This document shows positions 16,174 through 24,920 of a DNA stretch of 43,579 nucleotides, piece by piece. The position numbers and the translations under genes were made by a program. The stretch's first letter is position 1; every line of letters starts with the position of its first letter. The stretch is from Streptococcus sp. DD13. Lineage in GTDB: Bacteria; Bacillota; Bacilli; Lactobacillales; Streptococcaceae. The notes under the pieces were generated by a model. The model saw nothing but the letters and a program-made list of their open reading frames with translations. It was not told the DNA's origin and ran no database searches. The DNA lies in the NCBI RefSeq assembly GCF_001578875.1, contig NZ_KQ969506.1:710778-754356 (forward strand). Direction: 5' to 3'.

Positions 16174-17337
16174 TTATTTTCCAAAAGATGTGGTCAATCG
16201 ATGACAAATCTCCTGTATCAAAGTGAAGGGAGCTGCGGTATTTAAGCGTGCATGATGCCGGCCTTCGCGACCAAAATCCAGTCCTGCATTCAAAATGACT
16301 TTCGCTTCATGGCGAAGTTTATCTTGTAAGGCTTCATCGGATAGCTCATAAGCCGAAAAATCTAGCCAAATCAGATAAGTCCCTTGGGGTTTCATAACTT
16401 TAATCTTGGTTTTCTTTTCAAGCTCGGTCACCACATACTCAATATTTTGCTCCAGAATTCCCTTTAACTCTGTCAACCAGGGCTTCCCATATCGATAAGC
16501 AGCTTCTGTCGCTAAAAATCCCAGTCCAGATATTTCATGCTGGTTATTGGCTAGTTGTTTCCGTTGAAAAGCTTTTCGCAGGCGGGGATTTTCAATGATT
16601 GCGAAAGAATTTTTAGTCCCTGCGATATTAAAGGTTTTTGTCGCGCTAGTCAATATCAAACTGAAATCCTTAAAATCAGATTGAACCGTATTAAAGCTCA
16701 CATGTCGATGTCCAAACAAGGTCAGATCCTGATGAATTTCATCCGAAACAAGGAGGACACCATATTCTTGACAAAGTCGTCCAATCTTCTCCAGGGTTTC
16801 TCTCTCCCAAACGCGTCCTCCAGGATTGTGAGGATTACAAAGAACATACATTTTGACATTTTGTTCTTGAAAATCCTTTTCTAATTGTTGAAAATCGATC
16901 TGAAAGAGACCATCTTTTTCAACAAGCGAGTTCTCAATTAGTTTGCGTTGGTTGAGACGGACACTGCGTGCAAAAGGCGGGTAAACAGGTGTATTGATCA
17001 GAACAGCATCGCCTTCTTTTGTAAACGCTTGGATGGCCACTGAAATAGCCGGTACGACCCCTTCTATGAAGACGACATCCTCTGAAGCAAAGTCATAGTC
17101 GTGCTCTGTTTTTTCCCAATGCCGAATGCTATCAATCAGTTCTGGACTGGCATAGGTATAGCCATAGACTAGCTGATTCGCATAGGCATGAACTGCTTCT
17201 TGGACTTCAGGAAGCACTTCGAAATCCATATCAGCAATCCAAGCTGGGATGACGTCTCCATCTTCTTCTGTCGCCTGCCACTTATAGGTGTGTTGCCCTA
17301 GGCGATTGGGGTATTCCGTAAAATTGTAGCGACTCAT
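16174..17337 (-). CDS. patB: MalY/PatB-family pyridoxal-phosphate C-S lyase
   Basis: A 387-residue class I/II aminotransferase-fold enzyme. Residues seen: WIADMDFEVLPEV at the N-terminus (MalY/PatB hallmark), NPHNPGGRVW, SDEIHQDL and the PLP lysine motif SATKTFNIAG. Family members cleave cystathionine or cysteine to ammonia, pyruvate and a thiol (in oral streptococci H2S). It lies 11 bp downstream of a second C-S lyase/synthase gene, so the pair works in methionine-cysteine interconversion. A weak hairpin (AAATGCC/GGCATTT) overlaps the stop. An aminotransferase role is possible but less likely. Confidence 0.85.
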   Translation of the reverse strand: MSRYNFTEYPNRLGQHTYKWQATEEDGDVIPAWIADMDFEVLPEVQEAVHAYANQLVYGYTYASPELIDSIRHWEKTEHDYDFASEDVVFIEGVVPAISVAIQAFTKEGDAVLINTPVYPPFARSVRLNQRKLIENSLVEKDGLFQIDFQQLEKDFQEQNVKMYVLCNPHNPGGRVWERETLEKIGRLCQEYGVLLVSDEIHQDLTLFGHRHVSFNTVQSDFKDFSLILTSATKTFNIAGTKNSFAIIENPRLRKAFQRKQLANNQHEISGLGFLATEAAYRYGKPWLTELKGILEQNIEYVVTELEKKTKIKVMKPQGTYLIWLDFSAYELSDEALQDKLRHEAKVILNAGLDFGREGRHHARLNTAAPFTLIQEICHRLTTSFGK

Positions 17338-17348
17338 AACCTATCCTC

Positions 17349-18443
17349 CTAGTCCTCTTCTAGTGCTTGACGAAGATCTTGAATCAAATCTTGGGCGTCC
17401 TCAATCCCGATGGACAAACGGAGCAAGTCATCGGTCAATCCATATGAATAACGTAGTTCCCGCGGTACATCAATATGGGTTTGCGTCGCTGGGTAGGTGA
17501 TTAAGCTCTCTACCCCACCCAAACTTTCCGCAAAGGTAAAGACTCTCAACCGGTTCAAAATAGACGGAATTTTCGCTTCATCTACGACTTTGAAAGAAAC
17601 CATACCTCCCTTTCCTGTATAGAGGACTTCCTTTACTGCGGGAGAAGATTGCAGATAGTCAACGACCTTGAGAGCATTTTGTGTGGATCGTTCCATCCGT
17701 AAGGAGAGCGTTTTTAGCCCCCTCATCAATAAATAACTATCCAGGGGAGACAAGGTCGGCCCTGTCGTATACTGATCAAAATAGATTTTTTCATAGAGCT
17801 CTTGATCGGAAGTGATGAGAACCCCGCCCAAAACATCATTATGTCCGGAGAGATACTTCGTCGCCGAATGTAGGACAACATCTGCCCCAAGCGGAATCGG
17901 ATTCTGATATATCGGACTATAAAAGGTATTGTCCACGATCAACTTAGCCCCAACTGCATGGGTAGCCTTTGCTAATGTTTCGATATCAAACTCCACCATC
18001 AAGGGATTGGTCGGCGTCTCTATAAAGACATAATCGGTCTCTTCTGAGATCGATTCCAGGAGCTCCACTTCCGTCTGACAGTAGGTAAAGGCAAAACGAC
18101 CGGCTTCTTCTTGTTGCTGGAACCAGCGATAAGATCCCCCATAAAGATCTCTAGCAGCAACAATTTTACTGCCTGTCGGAAATCCGTTAAACAATAAAAC
18201 CAAGGCTGCCATACCAGAACTCGTGACAACTGCATGGTCAGCCTTTTCAATAGCTGCCAATGTTTCCTCCAACAAGGCTCGCGTTGGATTCTTGGTCCGT
18301 GTATAATCGTAGCCAGTTGACTGACCAAATTCTGGATGTTGGTAGGTCGTTGATAAGTAGATTGGGGCGATTAAGGCACCCGTTTTCTCATCGGAGCGAA
18401 TACCTGCATGTGCTAAAATAGTGTCTCTTTGAAATTCGGTCAT
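17349..18443 (-). CDS. metC: Cys/Met metabolism PLP enzyme (cystathionine beta/gamma-lyase or synthase)
   Basis: A 364-residue trans-sulfuration enzyme. Family motifs: YDYTRTKNPTRALLEE, SSGMAALVLL, ETPTNPLM, DNTFYSPIYQNP, PLP lysine in HSATKYLSGHNDVLGG, and ESLGGVESLITYPA near the end. MetB, MetC and MccB are hard to separate by eye; pairing with a PatB-type lyase favours a role in making homocysteine or releasing sulfide. The ribosome site GGGAGG precedes ATG 18443. A possible TAAAAT -10 lies near 18510 with a poor -35; no convincing MtaR/CmbR site was found. Confidence 0.85.
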   Translation of the reverse strand: MTEFQRDTILAHAGIRSDEKTGALIAPIYLSTTYQHPEFGQSTGYDYTRTKNPTRALLEETLAAIEKADHAVVTSSGMAALVLLFNGFPTGSKIVAARDLYGGSYRWFQQQEEAGRFAFTYCQTEVELLESISEETDYVFIETPTNPLMVEFDIETLAKATHAVGAKLIVDNTFYSPIYQNPIPLGADVVLHSATKYLSGHNDVLGGVLITSDQELYEKIYFDQYTTGPTLSPLDSYLLMRGLKTLSLRMERSTQNALKVVDYLQSSPAVKEVLYTGKGGMVSFKVVDEAKIPSILNRLRVFTFAESLGGVESLITYPATQTHIDVPRELRYSYGLTDDLLRLSIGIEDAQDLIQDLRQALEED

Positions 18444-18592
18444 GTACTGTTCCTCCCTTGATGAATCGGCTTCAACTTCCTCTTCATTCGTTTCTTCCTT
18501 TATTTTACCATGAAAGCTTCTAAATCAAACTTCTCTCCTGATATATAAATCTAAAGGCAAACATTAAAATTTTTTATCAGACCATTTTCGAG

Positions 18593-18624
18593 AAAAAACT
18601 AGCCTTAGGTGAAGACTAGTTTTG
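18593..18624 (-). terminator. Terminator after the flippase gene
   Basis: AAAACTAG and CTAGTTTT with CCTTAGGTGAAGA between (inner CTT/AAG also pairs), followed on the minus strand by TTTTTT. It separates ytgP from metC. Confidence 0.7.
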
Positions 18625-18671
18625 GTTTTATTCCTATATCTCATTTTCTCTTAAAAAACGGACCAAGACGG

Positions 18672-20312
18672 TTAGCGAATTCTCACCTTATGACGGAAGC
18701 TTTCCGCCTTTTCTTTTCCAATCACTAAATCAATCAAACGCGTCCACAAGGCTAAGTAAGCATAAACTCCACCACCAATCACAACACTAAAGAACAGATG
18801 GATCATAGCAGACAAGCGGCCGGTAGTTGGAAATACCAGGGCGAAAAAGACTTCCAAAATACCTAAAACAAGCATCATGAGAAGCGATAAAATCGTGATA
18901 AACAGCGTTCGTTTGATAAGGGTTTGCTTTTTAAAACGGGTCACCTGATGAATCCGTTGCAGCATCTTCCAAATTGGCCAGGCGAGCCCAACGATAGTCG
19001 AAAGTAAGGGGCCATAGGCTTGAAACAAAAAGATAAAGGGAACTTGAATAACCAGCTTTATCAGCACCCCTTCTCCGAAATAACGGACAGCCCGACGATT
19101 TTCAAAAAGTGCTTGAATCATCGGTGAAAGAACGGTATACAGGGCTAAAAAGATCGTTTGCAAAAGGGAAACGATAAAGAGTCCCACAGCCAATCCATCA
19201 GGTAAACCGTAAAAGACTGTATAAAGAGGAGAAGCCACTACAATCCCGCCAACAATAGCTGGAACTAATACAACTGCCAACATGGTGAGGTTGTTGACAA
19301 TCAAACGAGCGGAGGCCTGATGATCTCGCTTCACAAAATTCTCTGTCAAGAGAGGGATCCCAACTCCTCCAATCGATGTCGCAACAGCCACTAAGATCAT
19401 GATAATCTTGTTGGGATTTCCAGAGAAGTAGGCAAATTGAACCTGTAACTCCGTAGACGTATACTTGGTAAACCAAGACATCGAGTTGACAAATGTCGCT
19501 TGGTCAATCAGTTGAAAGGTTTGAATGGCAGAACCCGTAATAATAAAGGGTACAGCTTCTCGCAAGGTTTCAAGCAACATGGCTGTCGTATCCAGCGATT
19601 GATCTGACGCCCCTCCCTTTAGCAACTTCTGGATCATCCCTTCCTTGTAAAGGTAATAGGCCAACACAGCCATACTCGCAAGCATTCCAACAAAGGCCGC
19701 AAAGGTAGACTGGGTAATGGCTGCTACATAATCTCCAGTTCCTAGTTTCATAATCATAAAGGTAAACAAAAGCATCCAAATGACACGGATAATCTGCTCT
19801 GCTACCTGGCTCATTGCAAAGGGTTTTAGGTTATTAAACCCTTGAAACAACCCCCGTATGACACTCATAACAGGGAAAATCAATACGGCCCAAGACAGAC
19901 TATGAATGACCGGAATCAACTCCTGACCGCCACCTGAAATAGACGCAATCATGGGAGCTGCCAGATACATGATCCCAGCCAAAATCAGCCCCACAACAGC
20001 CATAAAGGACAGGGTCTTTCGCATCATCGGATAGACAAGATCCCCTTCTCCTCTAGAGTTATACTTGGCGATTTGCTTCGAAATCGCAACAGGAATTCCT
20101 GCAGACGAGATCAATAAAAAATACCCATAAATATTGTAACCCATCGTAAATAGGGCATTGGCCTGGGCTGCCTGACTGCCTAGCCACATATACCAAGGGA
20201 TGACATAGACCAGACCTAAAAAGCGACTCGCAAAATTTCCGATAGTTGACCACAGCGTCGAACGAAGCATTTGCTCTTGTTGATGAGCTGCGTGTGATTT
20301 TGTTTCAGACAT
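18672..20312 (-). CDS. ytgP: Lipid II flippase, YtgP/MurJ-type polysaccharide exporter family
   Basis: A 546-residue polytopic membrane protein of the MOP superfamily with about 14 hydrophobic segments. N-terminal QEQMLRSTLWSTIGNFASRF with FLGLVYVIPWYMWLG and the loop NIYGYFLLISSAGIPVAISK match SpoVB/YtgP proteins; the S. pyogenes YtgP can replace E. coli MurJ, so lipid II export is the likely role. I use the ATG at 20312 (MSETKSHAAHQQEQ) because GAGGA precedes it; upstream ATGs lack a site. It is divergent from murE, placing two peptidoglycan genes on one control region. Confidence 0.88.
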   Translation of the reverse strand: MSETKSHAAHQQEQMLRSTLWSTIGNFASRFLGLVYVIPWYMWLGSQAAQANALFTMGYNIYGYFLLISSAGIPVAISKQIAKYNSRGEGDLVYPMMRKTLSFMAVVGLILAGIMYLAAPMIASISGGGQELIPVIHSLSWAVLIFPVMSVIRGLFQGFNNLKPFAMSQVAEQIIRVIWMLLFTFMIMKLGTGDYVAAITQSTFAAFVGMLASMAVLAYYLYKEGMIQKLLKGGASDQSLDTTAMLLETLREAVPFIITGSAIQTFQLIDQATFVNSMSWFTKYTSTELQVQFAYFSGNPNKIIMILVAVATSIGGVGIPLLTENFVKRDHQASARLIVNNLTMLAVVLVPAIVGGIVVASPLYTVFYGLPDGLAVGLFIVSLLQTIFLALYTVLSPMIQALFENRRAVRYFGEGVLIKLVIQVPFIFLFQAYGPLLSTIVGLAWPIWKMLQRIHQVTRFKKQTLIKRTLFITILSLLMMLVLGILEVFFALVFPTTGRLSAMIHLFFSVVIGGGVYAYLALWTRLIDLVIGKEKAESFRHKVRIR

Positions 20313-20340
20313 AGTATTCCTCATTCTTTCAGTATCTTTC

Positions 20341-20369
20341 ATTATAAACTTTTCTTAGAAACTTGTAAA
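20341..20369 (-). promoter_or_regulatory. ytgP promoter
   Basis: Minus strand TTTACA (20364-20369), 17 bp, TATAAT (20341-20346). The -35 lies on the same bases as the murE -35 on the other strand. Confidence 0.65.
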
Positions 20370-20391
20370 ACGATTCCATAAAGTTTACAAT
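20363..20391 (+). promoter_or_regulatory. murE promoter
   Basis: TTGTAA (20363-20368), 17 bp, TACAAT (20386-20391), ending only 6 bp before ATG 20398. Transcription from it would start at or beside the start codon. Confidence 0.6.
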
Positions 20392-20397
20392 AGAGGT

Positions 20398-21846
20398 ATG
20401 ATTACATTGAACCGTATCGTTGAGATCCTACAATCTGACCAGAATTTTTGTAGCTTCATCAACCCTAGTGATACTCCTTCCCTTTCGGAAGACTTTATTT
20501 TTGATCAACTCTCCTATGACAGCCATAAGATAGAAGCGAATACTCTTTTTTTTGCCAAAGGTGCCGGATTCAAAAAGGCCTACCTCGAGCAAGCTATCGA
20601 AGATGGCCTTCGCTTTTATATCTCAGAGACTGATTTTCACGTTTCGATTCCAGTCATTGTCGTACAGGATATCAAACAAGCGATGAGTTTAATAGCTATG
20701 GACTTCTATGGCAATCCACAGCGTTCGCTAAAACTTTTAGCATTCACAGGAACCAAGGGAAAAACGACGGCTGCTTATTTTGCCTACAATATCCTAAAAG
20801 AAGAGTTCCGACCAGCCATGCTCTCAACAATGAATACCACACTAGATGGTGAACATTTCTTCAAATCCACCTTGACAACTCCAGAAAGTTTAGATCTCTT
20901 TGCCATGATGGCTGAAGCCGTGCAAAATGGTATGACACATCTGATCATGGAAGTTTCGAGCCAAGCCTATCTAGTCAAGAGAGTATATGGCCTAACCTTT
21001 GATGTCGGAGTCTTTCTCAATATCAGTCCCGACCATATCGGTCCTATCGAACATCCTAGTTTTGAGGATTATTTCTATCACAAGCGACAGTTACTGAAAA
21101 ACAGTCGTGTTGTGATTGTCAATAGCGATATGGATTACTTTCAGACCGTCTTTGAAGAGGTTTCTACTCAAGACCATGATTTTTACGGTAGCCAATCTAG
21201 CAACTGCATCGAGCAGTCCCACGCTTTTGACTTTGTCACGAGCGGAAAGATAGCTGGACAGTTTGATATCCAACTCATCGGCCGCTTTAACCAAGAAAAT
21301 GCCCTGGCAGCTGGTTTAGCTTGTCTGCGCTTAGGTGCTAGCCTACCTGCGATACATTCTGGGATTGCTACTACCACTGTCCCTGGTCGTATGGAAGTCC
21401 TCACCCAAGAAAACCAAGCAAAAGTGTTTGTTGATTATGCCCACAATGGAGATAGCTTGCAAAAGCTCTTAAGCGTGGTCACCGAGCACCAGTCCGGACG
21501 TATCACCCTCTTAATTGGAGCCCCTGGCAATAAAGGAGAAAGCCGGCGGAAAGATTTTGGCCTTCTGCTGAACCAGTATCCTGCGATCCAAGTGATCTTA
21601 ACAGCTGATGATCCCAATAAAGAGGACCCTCTCCAGATTTGCCAAGAAATCGCCTCTTACATGACGAGACCCTACCGGATCATTGTCGATCGGGAACAAG
21701 CTATCGCTCAGGCGCTCTCAGAGACGACGCAAAAAGGCGATGCCGTAATCATCGCCGGAAAAGGGGCTGATGCCTATCAGATTGTTAACGGAAAGAAAGA
21801 TCTGTCCTATCCGGGAGATATCGTTGTCGCTCAAAAGTACCTCTAA
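20398..21846 (+). CDS. murE: UDP-N-acetylmuramoyl-L-alanyl-D-glutamate--L-lysine ligase
   Basis: Adds L-lysine as third residue of the peptidoglycan stem peptide in the cytosol. The 482-residue protein contains the Mur ligase P-loop [14 protein letters not shown] (~residues 117-130), [31 protein letters not shown], and [10 protein letters not shown]. The DDPN tetrad marks lysine-adding enzymes (DNPR in diaminopimelate-adding ones). The start fits the family N-terminus; a weak AGAGG lies 1 nt before ATG. A terminator follows directly. Confidence 0.96.
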   Translation: MITLNRIVEILQSDQNFCSFINPSDTPSLSEDFIFDQLSYDSHKIEANTLFFAKGAGFKKAYLEQAIEDGLRFYISETDFHVSIPVIVVQDIKQAMSLIAMDFYGNPQRSLKLLAFTGTKGKTTAAYFAYNILKEEFRPAMLSTMNTTLDGEHFFKSTLTTPESLDLFAMMAEAVQNGMTHLIMEVSSQAYLVKRVYGLTFDVGVFLNISPDHIGPIEHPSFEDYFYHKRQLLKNSRVVIVNSDMDYFQTVFEEVSTQDHDFYGSQSSNCIEQSHAFDFVTSGKIAGQFDIQLIGRFNQENALAAGLACLRLGASLPAIHSGIATTTVPGRMEVLTQENQAKVFVDYAHNGDSLQKLLSVVTEHQSGRITLLIGAPGNKGESRRKDFGLLLNQYPAIQVILTADDPNKEDPLQICQEIASYMTRPYRIIVDREQAIAQALSETTQKGDAVIIAGKGADAYQIVNGKKDLSYPGDIVVAQKYL

Positions 21847-21852
21847 ACAAAG

Positions 21853-21884
21853 AAACCTCTGATGAACAACCATCAGAGGTTTTT
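21853..21884. terminator. Bidirectional terminator between murE and rsuA
   Basis: AAACCTCTGATG and CATCAGAGGTTT form a perfect 12-bp stem with a 6-base loop. It is flanked by A and T runs on both sides and serves the two converging genes. Confidence 0.85.
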
Positions 21885-22599
21885 AATCTAAAAATTCCTT
21901 TAACACCTGGCCCTCCTCTTTCGTCAGAGTGCGATAAGCCCCTGCTTCAAGATTTCCAATCTGAAAAGGGCCAAACCTTTCACGCTTAAGATAGATGACC
22001 TTTAAACCATAGGCCAAAAACATCTTTTTAACTTGATGAAACTTCCCTTCTCGAATGGTCAAGCGAGCGACACTTTCTTCCTTTCCAGACTGGACAATCG
22101 TGAGTTTGGCCGGCTGACACCTTACCCCATCTAAGAAAAGGACTCCTGCTTTGAAAAAATCAACAGCATCTGGTTCTAGCATCCCATTCACCTTAACCAG
22201 ATACATTTTTTCCACATGATAATCCGGGTGAAGCATCCGATAACCTAGAGGGCCATTGTTGGTTATCAAGGTCAGGCCCTCTGTATCTCGGTCCAAGCGA
22301 CCAATCGGATAGAGACCCGGACGATAATCCTCTTTTCGGATACAATCCAGAACAGTCGGATGTTCTCGATCTGAACAAGCTGCCACGACTCCCTGAGGCT
22401 TGTTGAGTAAATAATACACTGTCTCCGTATTTCGAATGCGTTTCCCTGAAACATGAATCTCCTGCAGTTGCGGATCAACATTCTGCCCTTCTTTTTGACA
22501 GACGATCCCATCTATTACAACCTGTTTCCTTTGGATCAATTTTTTAACATCTTTTCGGCTACCATAGCCTTGGGCTCGTAAAAGTTTATCTAAACGCAT
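21883..22599 (-). CDS. rsuA: RsuA-family 16S rRNA pseudouridine synthase
   Basis: A 238-residue enzyme with an N-terminal S4 RNA-binding domain (MRLDKLLRAQGYGSRKDVKK through about residue 60) and the catalytic motif PIGRLDRDTEGLTLITNNG, where the Asp in GRLD is the nucleophile. The family isomerises a uridine in rRNA, U516 of 16S in RsuA; the exact target in this organism is inferred. It converges on murE. Confidence 0.88.
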   Translation of the reverse strand: MRLDKLLRAQGYGSRKDVKKLIQRKQVVIDGIVCQKEGQNVDPQLQEIHVSGKRIRNTETVYYLLNKPQGVVAACSDREHPTVLDCIRKEDYRPGLYPIGRLDRDTEGLTLITNNGPLGYRMLHPDYHVEKMYLVKVNGMLEPDAVDFFKAGVLFLDGVRCQPAKLTIVQSGKEESVARLTIREGKFHQVKKMFLAYGLKVIYLKRERFGPFQIGNLEAGAYRTLTKEEGQVLKEFLD

Positions 22600-22653
22600 A
22601 CAGTCAGTATACCATAAGAAGGGACGATTTCCTTTCTCAGCCCTCAGAGAATA

Positions 22654-22662
22654 TGGTATAAT
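22654..22662 (+). promoter_or_regulatory. Extended -10 before the small membrane gene and queA
   Basis: TGGTATAAT ends 6 bp before ATG 22669. The -35 position reads TTCTCA (weak). The transcript would start at or next to the ATG. Confidence 0.5.
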
Positions 22663-22668
22663 GGGCTT

Positions 22669-22851
22669 ATGGAATTTATTACACAGATTTTAATCGCCTT
22701 TATCATTGCTATTGGCCTAGCAATCCTTGCTTACTTTATCCAAGGGAGTTACAAGGTCTTAAGTCGGATCCTCCTGGTCCTTGCAGGGATTATTTTTGCC
22801 ATCCCTGTGCTTGTTCTCATTTATTTCCTCTATATCATCATTACGGCTTAA
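22669..22851 (+). CDS. Small hydrophobic membrane protein
   Basis: A 60-residue protein with two membrane segments, ~residues 5-25 ([20 protein letters not shown]) and ~35-58 ([20 protein letters not shown]), joined by a short polar loop (QGSYKVLSR). I do not recognise a family with known function. It lies 10 bp upstream of queA and probably shares its transcript. There is no ribosome site before the ATG, which fits a leaderless message if the adjacent -10 is used. Confidence 0.65.
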   Translation: MEFITQILIAFIIAIGLAILAYFIQGSYKVLSRILLVLAGIIFAIPVLVLIYFLYIIITA

Positions 22852-22861
22852 GGGGGATCTC

Positions 22862-23890
22862 ATGAATACAGCAGACTTTGACTTTTATTTGCCCGAGGAA
22901 TTAATTGCCCAAACACCTCTCGAACAGCGCGACCAGTCGAAACTTCTTGTCCTAGACCGAAAGACCGGTGACATCGTCGATACCCACTTTGACCAGATCA
23001 TCGATCAGCTCCATCCAGGTGATGCCTTGGTGATGAACGACACAAGGGTTTTACCAGCTCGTCTCCACGGCGAAAAGCTAAATACACATGGTCATGTTGA
23101 GCTTCTTCTGTTGAAAAATACAGAAAATGATGACTGGGAAGTTCTCGCGAAGCCCGCGAAACGATTGAAACAAGGAGCACAGATTATCTTTGGAGAAGGC
23201 CGTTTAACCGCTACCGTCTTAGAAGAATTGGAACATGGCGGTCGGATTGTTCGATTTAACTATGATGGGATCTTTCTCGAAGTACTTGAAAGTCTCGGAG
23301 AAATGCCTTTACCTCCCTATATTCATGAAAAACTTGAAGATAAGGATCGCTACCAAACGGTTTATGCCAAAGAAAATGGATCTGCCGCTGCACCAACAGC
23401 TGGCCTTCATTTTACCCCAGAATTATTAGAGAGAATCCAGCAAAAGGGAGTCAGGCTCGTATACCTGACTCTCCATGTCGGACTTGGGACTTTTCGACCC
23501 GTTTCAGTGGAAAATGTGGACGAGCATGAGATGCACTCAGAATTCTACCAATTAACAGAAGATGCTGCTCGCACCTTACGTGAGGTCAAAGCAAACGGTG
23601 GAAGAATTGTCGCTGTCGGCACTACATCGATCCGAACACTCGAAACCATCGGCAACCGATTTAACGGCGAAATACGAGCTGATTCCGGTTGGACCAATAT
23701 TTTTATCAAACCAGGTTATCACTTTCAGATTGTCGATGCCTTCTCGACTAATTTCCACCTGCCAAAATCCACCTTAGTGATGTTGGTATCCGCCTTTGCT
23801 GGGCGAGAGCTTGTTTTATCCGCCTATGAGCACGCTGTGTCTGAACGCTACCGATTTTTCAGCTTTGGAGATGCCATGTTTGTCAAATGA
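22862..23890 (+). CDS. queA: S-adenosylmethionine:tRNA ribosyltransferase-isomerase
   Basis: Penultimate step of queuosine synthesis in the wobble base of tRNA. The 342-residue product shows family motifs [20 protein letters not shown] at the start, [44 protein letters not shown] and [11 protein letters not shown] choose ATG 22862, preceded by AAGGGGGAT, over an upstream in-frame start inside the small membrane gene. It is followed by an IS remnant, so no native terminator is evident. Confidence 0.96.
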   Translation: MNTADFDFYLPEELIAQTPLEQRDQSKLLVLDRKTGDIVDTHFDQIIDQLHPGDALVMNDTRVLPARLHGEKLNTHGHVELLLLKNTENDDWEVLAKPAKRLKQGAQIIFGEGRLTATVLEELEHGGRIVRFNYDGIFLEVLESLGEMPLPPYIHEKLEDKDRYQTVYAKENGSAAAPTAGLHFTPELLERIQQKGVRLVYLTLHVGLGTFRPVSVENVDEHEMHSEFYQLTEDAARTLREVKANGGRIVAVGTTSIRTLETIGNRFNGEIRADSGWTNIFIKPGYHFQIVDAFSTNFHLPKSTLVMLVSAFAGRELVLSAYEHAVSERYRFFSFGDAMFVK

Positions 23891-23935
23891 TCTGAAATCA
23901 CCCAAAACAGCAACACTCCTTGCAGGAACTGTCAT

Positions 23936-23957
23936 CGTACTGACCCCAAAAAGTTAA
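23936..23957. mobile_element. Terminal inverted repeat of IS3-family remnant
   Basis: CGTACTGACCCCAAAAAGTT resembles the IS end at the left edge of the window and IS150-group ends in general. It lies just past the stop of the transposase fragment, in the expected orientation. Confidence 0.6.
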
Positions 23958-23966
23958 ACAAATAAT

Positions 23967-24125
23967 TTAAGTAAAGGATTTAGTTCTGTACTTCACAGGA
24001 CTAAGTCCTTTTAATTTGATCTTAATTCGTTTATTGTTGTAGTAATCAATGTAGTCTACAATAGCTTGTTCCAATTGCTCAAGTGACTGAAACGTCTTCT
24101 CATACCCAAAGAAGAACTCTTTATC
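23967..24125 (-). pseudogene. IS3-family transposase (OrfB) C-terminal fragment
   Basis: The last ~52 codons of an IS3/IS150-type transposase remain: FFFGYEKTFQSLEQLEQAIV, then DYIDYYNNKRIKIKLKGLSP and VKYRTKSF. This is the integrase-core tail with the YNNKRIK motif. Upstream of about 24125 the frame is unrelated, so the rest of the element is lost. The 354-bp gap between queA and sodA holds this remnant, its inverted repeat and the probable sodA terminator. Confidence 0.8.
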
Positions 24126-24172
24126 AGAATTACTGAAGAAGACCAGGCCAACCGTTAGGTCACCGAGAATAA

Positions 24173-24234
24173 CAAAAAAACAGCTCCCCTGAAAAGAACC
24201 ATCCATTTATTGTAGTCCTTACAGGCAGCTGCCT
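24173..24234 (-). terminator. Possible sodA terminator
   Basis: On the minus strand CAGCTGCCTG and CAGGGGAGCTG can pair with bulges, followed by TTTTTTT. The first arm lies in a perfect palindrome AGGCAGCTGCCT at 24223-24234. The long loop makes this tentative. Confidence 0.35.
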
Positions 24235-24244
24235 CATAATATTC

Positions 24245-24850
24245 TTATTTTGCTGCTAGATACAGTTCATTGACTTTGTCCCAGTTAATGATTTCAAAGA
24301 AAGCTTTGATATAATTTGGTCGAACGTTCCGATAATTGAGATAGTAGGCATGCTCCCACACATCTAAAGCCAAGATTGGTGCCAATCCTTGTGAAAGGGG
24401 AGTATCCTGGTTAGCCGTCGAAACAACTTCTAATTTTCCTTCTTTATTGACCACAAGCCAAGCCCAACCGGATCCAAAACGTGTTGTCGCAGCTGCAGAA
24501 AAGGCATCTTTAAAGGCATCAAATGAGCCAAAATCGCGATCAATCGCAGCTTGCAATTCTTCAGATGGTTGAGTGGATTCCGCTGTTAACAATTCCCAGA
24601 AAAGGGCATGGTTCAAATGACCACCACCATTGTTAATCACTGCTTGACGAATATCTTCAGGAATCGTTGTCACATCGGACAAAAGAGCCACCAAATCTTC
24701 TCCAATTTCTGGATGTTTTTCAAGAGCTGCATTGACATTGGCCACGTATGTCGCATGGTGTTTGTCATGGTGCAAAGTCATTGTTTCAGCATCAAAGTGT
24801 GGTTCAAGTGCATCATATGCATATGGTAGTTCTGGTAAAATAATTGCCAT
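24245..24850 (-). CDS. sodA: Superoxide dismutase (Mn/Fe)
   Basis: Converts superoxide to hydrogen peroxide and oxygen in the cytosol. The 201-residue protein has all metal ligands: His27 (TLHHDKHH), His81 ([10 protein letters not shown]), Asp163 and His167 ([11 protein letters not shown]). I prefer the second of two adjacent ATGs (24850) as it lies 6 nt after AGGAGG and gives the usual [15 protein letters not shown] start. It follows holA, an order common in streptococci, but has a promoter of its own. Confidence 0.96.
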   Translation of the reverse strand: MAIILPELPYAYDALEPHFDAETMTLHHDKHHATYVANVNAALEKHPEIGEDLVALLSDVTTIPEDIRQAVINNGGGHLNHALFWELLTAESTQPSEELQAAIDRDFGSFDAFKDAFSAAATTRFGSGWAWLVVNKEGKLEVVSTANQDTPLSQGLAPILALDVWEHAYYLNYRNVRPNYIKAFFEIINWDKVNELYLAAK

Positions 24851-24882
24851 CATAGGCCTCCTCTAACTTTTTGATTACTTCC

Positions 24883-24911
24883 ATTCTACCCTAGCCTGCA
24901 AGCCTTTTCAA
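24883..24911 (-). promoter_or_regulatory. sodA promoter
   Basis: Minus strand TTGAAA (24906-24911), 17 bp, TAGAAT (24883-24888), about 30 bp upstream of the start codon. Confidence 0.65.
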
Positions 24912-24920
24912 GCTTTTTGC

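Noticed and set aside
18444..18592. T-box, SAM riboswitch or MtaR site before metC
   Set aside because: No T-box sequence, SAM-box blocks or clear LysR palindrome was found; only a weak -10.
24126..24206. N-terminal part of the 79-codon frame containing the transposase tail
   Set aside because: The first ~27 codons bear no relation to the transposase and have no ribosome site; only the tail is meaningful.
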